Shown here: positions 7,737 to 14,460 of the stretch, one piece after another | Layout of the letters: each line of letters opens with the position of its first letter | Numbering within the stretch: position 1 is the stretch's first letter | Made by a program: the position numbers and the translations under genes | Origin: a virus | Virus record (IMG/VR): IMGVR_UViG_3300004463_000262 | Span: 1-64,000 of that record | Length of the DNA: 64,000 nt | Reading direction: 5' to 3' (one strand) | Notes under the pieces: generated by a model | The model's database searches: none | Told to the model about the DNA's origin: nothing | What the model saw: the letters and a program-made list of their open reading frames with translations, nothing else

Positions 7737-8639
7737 ATGGCATCCGCATATCCATCTGGTCTAGATAGCCAGTCAACTTCACATCAGGATAATGTTGGTG
7801 AATTCATCCATGCTTCTACAATCAACGACCTGGCGGATGCGGTAAACAAGATTGAGGCTGAGCTTGGCACATTGCCGAAGGGTAACTTCTCTACGGTGAG
7901 TGCCAAGCTCAAGGCTCTCTTCTATGGCTCTGTAACGACGACACAGCGAGACGCTATTACCCTTGGTAACCGTCCTGCTGGTATGTTGGTGTTTAACACT
8001 ACCACTAATCGTTACGAGTACAATGCGGGTTCTGATGCTTCACCGTCGTGGCTTCCTGTGGGGCCGACAGGCCCGTGGGGCACTTCTGATATCCAGGATA
8101 ACTCGATCACATCTGCCAAGATTGTTAATGGTACAATTGTAGATGCAGATATTTCTTCATCTGCTGCCATCACTCTATCTAAGCTTAACACATCCGGTAC
8201 TGCTAGTTCGTCTACTTATCTCCGTGGGGATGGGCAATGGACAGCAATCACTCTTCCAGTTCTATCAAACCAGTTGGGTGCCGATGTGGCTATGACAAAT
8301 GCTAACCAGTTCTACGATGGCCCAACTATTTCATGTTCTGCTGGCACTTGGCTATTGTTAGCTAGTGTTAGTGTTATGCGTGGATCAAGTGGACTTCTGT
8401 ATACTGCGAAGCTATGGGATGGTACCACTACAGCGGCTTCGGCCGGTGATAACATTGGTTCAGGTAGCTCTGGTCAGATTACACCGATCCCCTTAATGGG
8501 TATTGTCTCGCCGGGTTCTACAACGGCCTATAAGGTCAGTGTGGCCGCTGATAGTACAGGCGGTACAATTAAGGCGGCGAGCACACCAAACGGTGCCGGA
8601 AACACAGCATCAACGCTTCTCGGTATCAAGATTGGCTAA
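7737..8639 (+). CDS. Tail-fibre-like protein
   Basis: A 300-residue protein. Its middle has the phage fibre pattern of short beta repeats (DIQDNSITSAKIVNGTIV, then AAITLSKLNTSG and STYLRGDGQW) and its C-terminal part is a Gly/Thr/Ser-rich domain likely to be exposed. No membrane segment or enzyme motif. It starts at the nucleotide after the previous stop. A role in host recognition or as a virion appendage is inferred from composition. Confidence 0.65.
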   Translation: MASAYPSGLDSQSTSHQDNVGEFIHASTINDLADAVNKIEAELGTLPKGNFSTVSAKLKALFYGSVTTTQRDAITLGNRPAGMLVFNTTTNRYEYNAGSDASPSWLPVGPTGPWGTSDIQDNSITSAKIVNGTIVDADISSSAAITLSKLNTSGTASSSTYLRGDGQWTAITLPVLSNQLGADVAMTNANQFYDGPTISCSAGTWLLLASVSVMRGSSGLLYTAKLWDGTTTAASAGDNIGSGSSGQITPIPLMGIVSPGSTTAYKVSVAADSTGGTIKAASTPNGAGNTASTLLGIKIG

Positions 8640-8668
8640 TTGACATCCTCCTAGGAGTTTGCTATCAT
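8640..8668 (+). promoter_or_regulatory. Promoter of infA
   Basis: TTGACA (8640-8645), 17-nt spacer, TATCAT (8663-8668) with extended TGC. It starts inside the stop of the fibre gene and serves IF-1 and perhaps the AP2-type gene. Confidence 0.8.
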
Positions 8669-8699
8669 ACTCTGTGTTGAGTAACTATTGGAGGTTTGT

Positions 8700-8915
8700 T
8701 TGGCTACAGATAGGTTAGAGTTCGAAGGTGAGGTTACCGAGTCACTACCGGGTACCGTATTCCGCGTTAAGCTGGATGAGGGAGTGGAAGTGGTGGCGAC
8801 GATCTCTGGTAAGATGAGGAAGAACTATATCCGAATTCTTCCGGGTGATCGCGTAAAGGTGGAATTATCGCAATACGATCTCACTAAGGGCCGTGTGACT
8901 TATCGTTACCGTTAG
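8700..8915 (+). CDS. infA: Translation initiation factor IF-1
   Basis: A 71-residue protein that matches bacterial IF-1 over its whole length (E. coli IF-1 is 72). It keeps the OB-fold core: [17 protein letters not shown], the near-invariant [17 protein letters not shown], and the ending [17 protein letters not shown]. The YRYR end resembles actinobacterial IF-1. IF-1 binds the ribosomal A site during initiation, next to S12 and 16S helix 44, and works with IF-2 and IF-3 in selecting initiator tRNA. TTG 8700 is taken as start, with GGAGG ending 5 nt before it; an upstream TTG would add four unlike residues. It has its own promoter and lies just before the tRNA array. IF-1 in a phage is very unusual. 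Confidence 0.93.
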   Translation: MATDRLEFEGEVTESLPGTVFRVKLDEGVEVVATISGKMRKNYIRILPGDRVKVELSQYDLTKGRVTYRYR

Positions 8916-8921
8916 GCACGG

Positions 8922-9194
8922 ATGAAATTTATCGATATAACAGGTGAAAGATTCGGTCGCTTGACAGTGATCGAGCAAAATGGTAAACTTGGTGATCAGA
9001 TCGCTTGGAGATGTAAATGCGATTGCGGGAATTTTACCACAGTAAGATCGTCCTCGCTTCGTACTGGTAAGACAACATCTTGTGGTTGTTTCGCCAAGGA
9101 CATTAGAAGTTTGTATGGTGCGATGAAGTATGGTAAAACGAATGTTCATCCTAATTCGATGGCCGCAAAGAAATTAAGGCTTCGGACACTATAA
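8922..9194 (+). CDS. AP2/HNH-type DNA-binding domain protein
   Basis: A 90-residue protein with the phage pattern DITGERFGRLTVIE, WRCKCDCGN and TTSCGCF, found at the N-terminus of AP2/HNH homing-type endonucleases. The catalytic HNH half is absent, so this is a truncated or stand-alone DNA-binding module. It sits between infA and the first tRNA promoter, as homing genes often do. Confidence 0.6.
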   Translation: MKFIDITGERFGRLTVIEQNGKLGDQIAWRCKCDCGNFTTVRSSSLRTGKTTSCGCFAKDIRSLYGAMKYGKTNVHPNSMAAKKLRLRTL

Positions 9195-9228
9195 AATGTT
9201 CGAGTTGAAGAACTAATCTATACAAGAC

Positions 9229-9257
9229 TTGACAAGTCCTGAGAAGTTTGTTACACT
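9229..9257 (+). promoter_or_regulatory. Promoter at start of tRNA array
   Basis: TTGACA (9229-9234), 17-nt spacer, TACACT (9252-9257). The expected transcription start falls at or next to the first base of tRNA-Arg(TCT) at 9264. Confidence 0.8.
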
Positions 9258-9263
9258 AGATAA

Positions 9264-9335
9264 GTCCCTGTAGTTCAGCGGAAGAACAACGGTCTTCTAA
9301 ACCGTATGTCGGGAGTTCGATTCTCTCCAGGGATG
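9264..9335 (+). tRNA. tRNA-Arg(TCT)
   Basis: First tRNA of the array. Acceptor GTCCCTG pairs with CAGGGAT (first pair G-U); anticodon loop CTTCTAA in an ACGGT/ACCGT stem; T arm GGGAG/CTCTC. Reads AGA. No encoded CCA, as in all tRNAs here. Confidence 0.92.
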
Positions 9336-9344
9336 CTAGAAGGT

Positions 9345-9368
9345 AAAGGCGGTTCGACTCCGTTGTAA
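9345..9368 (+). pseudogene. Orphan tRNA T-arm remnant
   Basis: GGCGG-TTCGACT-CCGTT is a clear T arm, but no acceptor, D or anticodon arm surrounds it. Probably the remains of a decayed tRNA. Confidence 0.4.
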
Positions 9369-9394
9369 GATTTCGGTAAACCCCTTCGAGTCAC

Positions 9395-9423
9395 TTGACA
9401 GAAAGATCGTCAGGTGGTATGAT
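9395..9423 (+). promoter_or_regulatory. Strong promoter inside tRNA array
   Basis: TTGACA (9395-9400), 17-nt spacer, TATGAT (9418-9423). It precedes a structured noncoding stretch and tRNA-Cys. Confidence 0.8.
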
Positions 9424-9429
9424 GTACAA

Positions 9430-9598
9430 GTACGACAAGTAAGGCCAGCGCGGGAACTGGTATCCCGTGTGATCTTAGGGGATGGGACTTGAGGATACCT
9501 CAAAGAAGCCCTCTAAGTGATCGGAGTCAGAACCAAGCCTTTGGGGCAAGGGGGAGACGAGCCTTCACTTTACAATAGGGAAACCTATTGTCGAGAAT
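9430..9598 (+). ncRNA. Structured RNA after strong promoter
   Basis: Between the promoter at 9395 and tRNA-Cys, no frame is convincing but hairpins are clear: CGGGA/TCCCG, TTGAGG-ATA-CCTCAA, and CAATAGG-GAAA-CCTATTG near the end. The class is not recognised (not RNase P or tmRNA). Confidence 0.45.
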
Positions 9599-9623
9599 TG
9601 GTTGTAATAACGCTATGCCATGT

Positions 9624-9697
9624 TTGAATGTAGCTCAGTCAGGGAGAGTGCGCGGCTGCAAACCGCGAGGTCGCAGGTTCAAATCCTGTCGTTCGAT
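9624..9697 (+). tRNA. tRNA-Cys(GCA), copy 1
   Basis: Acceptor TTGAATG/CGTTCGA with two wobble pairs; anticodon stem CGCGG/CCGCG with loop CTGCAAA; discriminator T as expected for Cys. A second Cys tRNA lies at 18504. The 143 nt that follow (9698-9840) hold no recognised feature. Confidence 0.9.
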
Positions 9698-9840
9698 TGG
9701 GAGACTCATAATCTTCTAGTTGCGTTCGAAGCAATGACACCGGGAACGTCTTAATCTCTACACTAAATAGGGATGATTAGCGAGGTCTGGTCGAGTGGTT
9801 GATCGTAGGTATTGCGTGATTAGAGCCAAGGCTCATAAAT

Positions 9841-9914
9841 GGGGATATAGTGCTAATTTGGGAACACGCTAGGTTTGCACCCTGGTATTCCGGGTTCGAG
9901 TCCCGGTGTCTCCA
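9841..9914 (+). tRNA. tRNA-Ala(TGC)
   Basis: Acceptor GGGGATA/TGTCTCC, anticodon stem CTAGG/CCTGG with loop TTTGCAC, T arm CCGGG/CCCGG, discriminator A. The only Ala tRNA seen; it would need expanded wobble to read GCC and GCU. Confidence 0.92.
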
Positions 9915-9916
9915 CT

Positions 9917-10028
9917 AGCAGAAAGTACGGTAACGGCAGCCAGTCGGTTAGTGTGCGTGGCCGGATCTTGTGTAGAAGTGTCGCTCTCAAATTGTGCTTC
10001 TACTAAGCGGACTAACATTCTTTCTGCT
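9917..10028 (+). ncRNA. Spacer RNA S1, 9-bp closing stem and pseudoknot
   Basis: AGCAGAAAG (9917) pairs perfectly with CTTTCTGCT (10020-10028). Inside, GTAGAAG/CTTCTAC makes a hairpin, and GCCA (9939), GTTAGT (9947), TGGC (9958) and ACTAAC (10011) can form a crossing A-B-A'-B' pair. Lies between tRNA-Ala and S2. Confidence 0.55.
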
Positions 10029-10034
10029 TAAATC

Positions 10035-10093
10035 CGCAACTGCTGTGCCGGTCACCCCGGCGAAGAGGGGATAGTCCCTGTCCGGCAGTTGCG
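10035..10093 (+). ncRNA. Spacer RNA S2, 9-bp closing stem
   Basis: CGCAACTGC pairs perfectly with GCAGTTGCG. The enclosed part has GCC...CCCC...GGC...GGGG, which can form a small pseudoknot. From 10094 to 10240 nothing else is recognised. Confidence 0.5.
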
Positions 10094-10240
10094 ATAATGG
10101 TTGCGGTTTGGCCACCGTCGTGTCCGGCGATTAGTACATAGGAGCCGTCCTACGAAAATGGATCGGGGCAATGTACAAATATTGATCCCCTCACAGAGAT
10201 TACCAGCGGTGATGGTTGGGGGCAAGAAAGATCTCATCAT

Positions 10241-10313
10241 AGGCGAGTAGCTCAGAGGGACGAGCGTCCGGTTTACACCCGGAAGGTCGTGGGTTCGACC
10301 CCCACCTTGCCTA
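10241..10313 (+). tRNA. tRNA-Val(TAC)
   Basis: Acceptor AGGCGAG/CTTGCCT, anticodon stem TCCGG/CCGGA with loop TTTACAC, T arm GTGGG/CCCAC, discriminator A. Reads GUA and GUG. Confidence 0.92.
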
Positions 10314-10316
10314 CTA

Positions 10317-10433
10317 CGGTAAGCCCAACCTCCCACGTCAGGGTGAGGGCCGGATTTCGTCCCTAGCGGCGAGTTAGGGGTTGCGTGCCGGTATAGTATC
10401 TAGGAGTGACGCCTTAGAGTTGTTGGGTAACCG
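10317..10433 (+). ncRNA. Spacer RNA S3
   Basis: Closing pairs CGGT/ACCG and CCCAAC/GTTGGG bracket 117 nt, with an inner hairpin CCCTA/TAGGG. The 3' end is followed by ATTTTG, a short T run. Confidence 0.5.
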
Positions 10434-10439
10434 ATTTTG

Positions 10440-10532
10440 CTCCACCCTCCACGGGTAGTGGCTCGACTATAAGCGAGAGACTTATGGCGTAGCGTTGGAT
10501 ACGAGAATCCAATATCGAAGCGGGGGTGGGAG
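10440..10532 (+). ncRNA. Spacer RNA S4 with pseudoknot
   Basis: CTCCACCC closes against GGGTGGGAG (one bulge). Inside, CTCG (10462), ATAAG (10469), CGAG (10474), CTTAT (10481) form an A-B-A'-B' pseudoknot, followed by the hairpin TTGGAT/ATCCAA. Confidence 0.55.
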
Positions 10533-10558
10533 ATGATCTTCATTCGCGCAGTTCGATT

Positions 10559-10579
10559 CGGGAGGGCTTAGCCCTCCCC
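10559..10579 (+). terminator. Perfect 8-bp hairpin before tRNA-Leu
   Basis: GGGAGGGC-TTA-GCCCTCCC is a near-perfect stem without a T run. It may be a processing signal or weak terminator. Confidence 0.4.
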
Positions 10580-10581
10580 AT

Positions 10582-10663
10582 GCCCTCTTGGTGGAATTGG
10601 TTTACACGGCAGCCTTAGAAGCTGTGCCCGCAAGGGTTGCGAGTTCGAGTCTCGCAGAGGGTA
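10582..10663 (+). tRNA. tRNA-Leu(TAG)
   Basis: Class II tRNA with a long variable arm (GCCCGCAAGGGT). Acceptor GCCCTCT/AGAGGGT, anticodon stem GCAGC/GCTGT with loop CTTAGAA, discriminator A. Confidence 0.92.
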
Positions 10664-10665
10664 CT

Positions 10666-10764
10666 TTGAGACAACCGGGGCGAATGAGCCTAAGGTAGGC
10701 GTATGCCGAGGCGCGACTTATACTGCGAGCAGGATTCTAATATCCTGCCCCTAAGTTGTCTCAA
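10666..10764 (+). ncRNA. Spacer RNA S5, 10-bp closing stem
   Basis: TTGAGACAAC pairs perfectly with GTTGTCTCAA. A second layer GGGGC/GCCCC and a 7-bp hairpin GCAGGAT/ATCCTGC lie inside. Confidence 0.55.
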
Positions 10765-10792
10765 TTATCGTACTGTTAATGTGTAGGATGCA

Positions 10793-11077
10793 ATGGCACT
10801 TTCATACGGAGATAACTTCTATGACAGCGGCCCTTACGGAGGGTTTTATCTACCTATGGCAACAGAGTCGGTAGTACAGCAACGCGGAGTAGAGTATACT
10901 GATACGGCTGATATCCCGAGATGGGCTATCCAGTCGTCTGGTGCTTCACCCGCTTATCCTGCACAGACACGAACCTACACCGTTCAAACCAGGAATTGGG
11001 ATCAGATTGCCGATCCTAGTGGCGCTGGCTTTCAAGCTACGCTTGCCTCCTGGACACGAACCGAACTACACAATTAA
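10793..11077 (+). CDS. Small virion-like protein, unknown
   Basis: A 94-residue protein (MALSYGDNFYDSGPYGGFYL...) rich in Tyr, Gly and Thr, with no charge clusters or membrane segment. It is followed 9 nt later by a decoration/tail-type protein gene, so a structural role is likely. No family recognised. GGATG precedes the ATG weakly. Confidence 0.5.
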   Translation: MALSYGDNFYDSGPYGGFYLPMATESVVQQRGVEYTDTADIPRWAIQSSGASPAYPAQTRTYTVQTRNWDQIADPSGAGFQATLASWTRTELHN

Positions 11078-11086
11078 GAGGTTTCA

Positions 11087-11707
11087 ATGGCTGGTAAGAG
11101 AAAGTTTGACGACAAAGCAACGTGGCGCAATGATCAGTGGGGAATTGATCAGGATCAGCCTGCACGTGCAGAGAAGATTTTTGATCCTGCTGACACTGTG
11201 ACTGATGATCCTACTGCCGGTGGTATTGGTGGAGGTACATCCTTCTCTAGAAGTCCGGTTCAGATGACTGGTACGATGTATACCGGCCTGAATGATAATC
11301 CTACCGCAATGGTGGATCAAGCGTATCGTCTTGGTGACACGCTTCTAGGAAACACCTACGCCTCTCTAACAACTGATTTAACCGGTGATGACAATGATCT
11401 TGTTTTCACTGCTAATGCTAGAGGCTCAGGTGGCAATGCGATCACCGTAGAGTATGTTGATCCGGCTGACACAGATCAGTCATTAGACGTGAGTGTTACA
11501 GATCTTGCTATCGTGGTAAGTCTTGCTACGGATAGTGGTGGTATCATTACTACTGTGGCTGATGATATTTCTGCTGCGATTGGTTTGGACACAGAGGCGA
11601 ATGCTCTTGTCTCTGTAGAAGATGCTGCTAGCAATGATGGTTCTGGCCTCGTTACAGCGATGGATGAGACGAATTTGTCTGGTGGATCTGACGCTCATTA
11701 CGCATAA
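11087..11707 (+). CDS. Virion surface/tail-type protein with beta domain
   Basis: A 206-residue acidic protein. Residues about 115-200 carry a pattern common in phage tail and decoration proteins: ARGSGGNAITVEYVDP, then SLDVSVTDLAIVVSLATD, and a terminal TNLSGGSDAHYA. The N-terminal half is low-complexity and charged. GAGG 6 nt upstream supports the ATG. It sits with the preceding small gene as a two-gene structural unit inside the tRNA array. Exact virion position is unknown. Confidence 0.6.
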   Translation: MAGKRKFDDKATWRNDQWGIDQDQPARAEKIFDPADTVTDDPTAGGIGGGTSFSRSPVQMTGTMYTGLNDNPTAMVDQAYRLGDTLLGNTYASLTTDLTGDDNDLVFTANARGSGGNAITVEYVDPADTDQSLDVSVTDLAIVVSLATDSGGIITTVADDISAAIGLDTEANALVSVEDAASNDGSGLVTAMDETNLSGGSDAHYA

Positions 11708-11711
11708 ATAC

Positions 11712-11740
11712 TTGACATAGCCCTCCCTTTTTGATATAAT
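11712..11740 (+). promoter_or_regulatory. Strong promoter
   Basis: TTGACA (11712-11717), 17-nt spacer, perfect TATAAT (11735-11740). Drives the zinc-finger gene at 11777 and probably the following tRNA-Lys. Confidence 0.85.
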
Positions 11741-11776
11741 ACCTGTACAAGGTAATCAAGGAAAGGATTAGGGATC

Positions 11777-12127
11777 ATGGCACTTACAGCAGCGGAGCGC
11801 GAAACGGTCATCAGCATCAGCGACGATGAGAACGAGTGGACGATCCATACGTCTCAGCGCAAGATGGTCACGCAGCTTCTCAAGAATCCGTCCGCGACGA
11901 TCCTGGAGGATACGACTTTCCAGGGTACGCGCATGCTGGTCGCGACGGTTCCTGCCAACGGTATTACCGTCCGCAAGGGCAAGGGTACGCCTCGTAAGGT
12001 AGCTGGTCGTGCCCCTCGTAACATCGATGCCCCGACGTGCGGCGGTGTCAAGTCTGATGGTAGTAAGTGTGGTATGGTCGCCAAGAACGGTAGTGGGTTT
12101 TGCCGTCACCATCAGGATCAGAAGTAA
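11777..12127 (+). CDS. Basic protein with C-terminal zinc finger
   Basis: A 116-residue protein. The N-terminal 80 residues are mixed alpha/beta. The C-terminus has CGGVKSDGSKC...GFCRHH, a Cys3-His arrangement also seen in small phage zinc proteins. A near-consensus promoter and a GGA-type site at -12 suggest high expression. The gene is richer in G and C than its neighbours. Function unknown; nucleic-acid binding is plausible. Confidence 0.6.
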   Translation: MALTAAERETVISISDDENEWTIHTSQRKMVTQLLKNPSATILEDTTFQGTRMLVATVPANGITVRKGKGTPRKVAGRAPRNIDAPTCGGVKSDGSKCGMVAKNGSGFCRHHQDQK

Positions 12128-12142
12128 TCACGTTTCTCTGGA

Positions 12143-12217
12143 GAGGGCACCGTTCGGTCATATCCTCCAACAATTAAGGGGGTGTGGTTAGTAGCAGGAA
12201 GAGGGAGCGGTGCCCTC
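12143..12217 (+). ncRNA. Spacer RNA S6, 10-bp closing stem
   Basis: GAGGGCACCG pairs perfectly with CGGTGCCCTC around 55 nt containing CCTCC and GGGGG. It follows the zinc-finger gene and precedes tRNA-Lys; no T run follows. Confidence 0.5.
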
Positions 12218-12233
12218 GCAGGGGAACATTTTA

Positions 12234-12307
12234 GGCTCCATAGCTTAGTTTGGTAGAGCAGGGGACTCTTAATCCCAAGGTCGAAGGTTCGAATCCTTCT
12301 GGGGTCA
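12234..12307 (+). tRNA. tRNA-Lys(CTT)
   Basis: Acceptor GGCTCCA/TGGGGTC, loop CTCTTAA, T arm GAAGG/CCTTC, discriminator A. Base pair 27-43 is a mismatch (G-A). Reads AAG. Confidence 0.88.
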
Positions 12308-12421
12308 TAGGCGGTGCTATCGTTGTTGGTAATCATTCCATTGCCCTCGAAGCCGGGGACTTCTGTGATAGCAATTCTAGATCCGCAGGCTTCCTTATTT
12401 GTAAACAATCAAGGGGATGTT

Positions 12422-12790
12422 TTGAAGTTAATCATCGCAAGTATCTGTGTCTTAATGACACTCTTACTCCCGGATGTATCGAACGCAAACATCGCAACAA
12501 CAAAGAAAGCAATCATCTGGGCATTTTGTGGTCACTCATACAAGCCGTGTTGGTTAGGACGAGAGGCCATCAAGGTATCGGACTGTGAAACAGGCGGTAC
12601 CTTTTCTATTTGGGCAGGCGTTGGTAAGCATGACTATTGGGGTCTTTTCCAAATGGGATCATCAGAAAGAGAGACATGGGGATACGGCAATGATCCCTGG
12701 GAACAGGCACGTTCAGCCTATCGCATGTATATGGCGACTCGTTACGAGGATCGTTCTGATAGATGGAGTCGTTGGGATTGCAAGCCTTAA
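12422..12790 (+). CDS. Secreted lysozyme/transglycosylase-like protein
   Basis: From TTG 12422 this gives 122 residues: a signal peptide of about 22 residues (KLIIASICVLMTLLL then a SNA cleavage-like site) and a small domain with CETGG, YWGLFQMGSSERETWG, an AYRMY helix and a closing WSRWDC. That is the pattern of the Rpf/lytic-transglycosylase fold that cuts peptidoglycan, with the Glu of CETGG as the likely catalytic acid. The TTG is preferred over a longer frame from ATG 12314, because AAGGGG lies 5 nt upstream and the longer frame has no signal sequence at its start. It lies between two tRNA genes. A lysis or virion-entry role is inferred. Confidence 0.65.
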   Translation: MKLIIASICVLMTLLLPDVSNANIATTKKAIIWAFCGHSYKPCWLGREAIKVSDCETGGTFSIWAGVGKHDYWGLFQMGSSERETWGYGNDPWEQARSAYRMYMATRYEDRSDRWSRWDCKP

Positions 12791-12873
12791 GTCGATATGC
12801 TGGAATCTGGTAGACAGGCACGGTTGAGAGCCGTGTGCAGTAATGCGTCCGAGTTCGACTCTCGGTATCGACA
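12791..12873 (+). tRNA. tRNA-Leu(GAG)
   Basis: Class II tRNA. Perfect acceptor GTCGATA/TATCGAC, anticodon stem CACGG/CCGTG with loop TTGAGAG, long variable arm, discriminator A. Begins right after the lysozyme-like stop. Confidence 0.93.
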
Positions 12874-12928
12874 TGTTTGACCACCTATAAAGGCAACATC
12901 TCATCCTAAATAGGTAGGTGATATACAT

Positions 12929-13045
12929 ATGAGTGCAGCAGTTTTCATTGTACTAGTACTATTACTAGCTCTATTACTTGGAGTTGGAGTCAATTTCTGG
13001 TTCTTCTTGCTTCTTCTGCTCCTACTCCTGCTGTTCTTCCTTTAA
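12929..13045 (+). CDS. 38-residue hydrophobic membrane protein
   Basis: A short frame (MSAAVFIVLVLLLALLLGVG, then NFWFF and a poly-Leu end) that is almost wholly hydrophobic and can cross the membrane once or twice. AGGTAGGTG lies about 9 nt before the ATG. It follows the lysozyme-like gene, so a holin-type or lysis-accessory role is possible. Too short for family assignment. Confidence 0.55.
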   Translation: MSAAVFIVLVLLLALLLGVGVNFWFFLLLLLLLLLFFL

Positions 13046-13055
13046 GAACAGTTCG

Positions 13056-13126
13056 ATCCTCTGTGGAGGCGCGATGACAGTCGGGAAAGACCGGCACCCC
13101 GTATAAGCCCGAGGGTACATATCGGG
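13056..13126 (+). ncRNA. Structured spacer sharing 22 nt with tmRNA
   Basis: Bases 13076-13097 are identical to tmRNA bases 17511-17532 (core AGTCGGGAAAGACCGG). A hairpin GCCCGA/TCGGGC follows. No gene frame. May be a stray tmRNA pseudoknot copy or a separate RNA. Confidence 0.45.
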
Positions 13127-13132
13127 CACCAT

Positions 13133-13204
13133 TCCACTGTAGCTCAGCGGTAGAGCGGTTGGTTGAAGCCCAGCGCGTCGGCGGTTCGATTCCGTCCGGT
13201 GGAA
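13133..13204 (+). tRNA. tRNA-Phe(GAA)
   Basis: Acceptor TCCACTG/CGGTGGA, anticodon stem GTTGG/CCAGC with loop TTGAAGC, T arm GGCGG/CCGTC, discriminator A. Confidence 0.9.
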
Positions 13205-13290
13205 CCTAGAGCGAGAGGTTACAACCCTAGGATGCTTAGGGGACGACAGTCGTTGAGCATCAAACGTTCTGTTAATATGCTTGCTCTTAT

Positions 13291-13540
13291 TTTTGTAGTC
13301 AAAGACCCTTGGAAACTCGTGCTGGAGACTTTTCTCTTATCAGGGATTGCATACGAGGCAGAGCAAAGTTCAAGGCGAGACGAAATGGGCGCCGAAGCGC
13401 CCAGATTTTGTAATCGAAGACCCTAGAAACTCTTTGGTTCTTGTGGAGAGAGAGTTTAGTCTCAGTGAAGCATCCTAAGGAGCAAGTCTAGGCGAGATGA
13501 AATTGCGGTCAAACAGTATACTATCGGCCGCAAGATTTTA
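13291..13540 (+). repeat. Two tandem diverged structured RNA units
   Basis: Unit 1 (13291-13408) and unit 2 (13404-13540) share TTTTGTA(G/A)TC(A/G)AAGACCC, then GGAAACTC/AGAAACTC, later CAAGGCGAGACGAAAT/CTAGGCGAGATGAAAT. Each ends with a hairpin (GGGCGC-CGAA-GCGCCC; TTGCGG...CCGCAA) followed by AGATTTT. They look like duplicated small RNAs with terminator-like 3' ends. The stretch 13205-13290 before them holds nothing recognised. Confidence 0.55.
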
Positions 13541-13541
13541 C

Positions 13542-13616
13542 GTCCCGTTGGTCTAGTTGGTTTAGGACGCGGCCCTCTCACGGCTGAGGTCATCGGTTCG
13601 AATCCGATACGGGATA
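13542..13616 (+). tRNA. tRNA-Glu(CTC)
   Basis: Acceptor GTCCCGT/ACGGGAT, anticodon stem CGGCC/GGCTG with loop CTCTCAC, T arm ATCGG/CCGAT, discriminator A. Reads GAG. Confidence 0.92.
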
Positions 13617-13618
13617 CT

Positions 13619-13942
13619 ATGGCTTACAAAGATCCAGAAAAACAGAAAGTTGCTCAACGTGAATGGTATGAGCGGAATGATATTTGCAGAAAGCGACGTG
13701 AACGTAAGAAAAGCATCCAGCGATTCTTACGTGCAGTTAAAGTAACTGCTGGGTGTCGAGATTGTGGATATGATGCGCATGCAGTGGCATTAGACTTTGA
13801 TCATCGAGATGATGAAGAGAAGAAGTTCTTTTCGATCTTCTGAATTAGGTGCTCATGGTTGGAAAGCTATTGTCGAAGAAGTCATGAAATGCGATGTTCG
13901 ATGCGCAAATTGTCATCGCGTTAGACATTCCGATGTCGTCTA
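13619..13942 (+). pseudogene. HNH endonuclease gene with frameshift
   Basis: Same family as the HNH genes at 15677, 19237 and 23712: start MAYKDPEKQK, zinc pair CRDCG, core LDFDHRD. After KKFFSI the frame runs into TGA at about 13850, but one frame over it resumes as SELGAHGW...VMKCDVRCANCHRVRH and stops at 13940-13942. One T too many near 13832-13843 explains it. It is most likely inactive; programmed slippage is a less likely alternative. The true end lies 14 nt inside tRNA-Asn. Confidence 0.7.
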
Positions 13943-13999
13943 ATGGTAAGGCGCGTGGCTGTTAACCACGCTATCAAGGTTCGAATCCTTGCGTCGGAG
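13929..13999 (+). tRNA. tRNA-Asn(GTT)
   Basis: Acceptor TCCGATG/CGTCGGA, anticodon stem CGTGG/CCACG with loop CTGTTAA, T arm CAAGG/CCTTG, discriminator G. Its first 14 nt encode the end of the HNH pseudogene. Confidence 0.92.
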
Positions 14000-14363
14000 C
14001 TACACAATACGATTGGGCCGACACAATCGTGCCATATGTGGTGTAATGATCGGCAATTGTATGAATACAATCATGAGGATAACACTAATGTAAATGCTAT
14101 TTCAGCATTAGGGGTTAAATGATTGGGGAGTGTGTGTACCGAAGAGGAAGCTGCTAGAGGCCGGAAACGACTAGCAGGGATCAAGTCCGATGACCAGTCA
14201 GCTTGATGAATCCCCTGTGACAAGCGAAAGCCGTAGCCGAGGCCAATCTTTCGACTGTAGTTAACACATGGATTAAATCACACTTTATTGTGAAGTTTGT
14301 TATATTTTAAGCTTTAGGGGATGCGCATCTTACACGCATATATTTGGTTAGTTACCCAAGAAC
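14000..14363 (+). ncRNA. Noncoding stretch with nested hairpins
   Basis: No convincing gene. The part 14151-14214 is clearly structured: CTGCTAG/CTAGCAG, then GGGA-TCAAG paired with CTTGA-TGAA-TCCC. I do not recognise a known ribozyme or riboswitch class. Confidence 0.4.
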
Positions 14364-14460
14364 AGCGTAGAGTTGGGAACGGATTCTTGGTGAAATAGAT
14401 AAATGTGAACTTCTTTGTGCCAATTGCCATCGCAAGGAAGAAATTAAGGAAATATGCTAG
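14364..14460 (+). pseudogene. 3' remnant of an HNH endonuclease gene
   Basis: In-frame remains SWERILGEIDKCELLCANCHRK match the C-terminus of the local HNH family, but the frame is closed by a stop just upstream and no start exists. The end TAG lies 13 nt inside tRNA-Ser(GCT), the same arrangement as the intact copies. Confidence 0.6.

Noticed and set aside
9781-9840. Possible extra tRNA before tRNA-Ala
   Set aside because: Some D-arm-like bases are present, but no acceptor or T arm can be folded.
10052-10336. 94-codon minus-strand frame across tRNA-Val
   Set aside because: It runs antisense through a clear tRNA and structured spacer and has no ribosome-binding site.
12118-12408. 96-codon minus-strand frame over tRNA-Lys and S6
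   Set aside because: Antisense to a tRNA; composition follows the tRNA, not a protein.
13830-13850. Programmed frameshift in the HNH gene
   Set aside because: No slippery heptamer with downstream structure was evident; the other HNH copies are in one frame, so a plain frameshift mutation is simpler.
14145-14260. Hammerhead or other self-cleaving ribozyme
   Set aside because: Stems are good, but the CUGAUGA...GAAA core of a hammerhead is absent, and no other ribozyme core was recognised.
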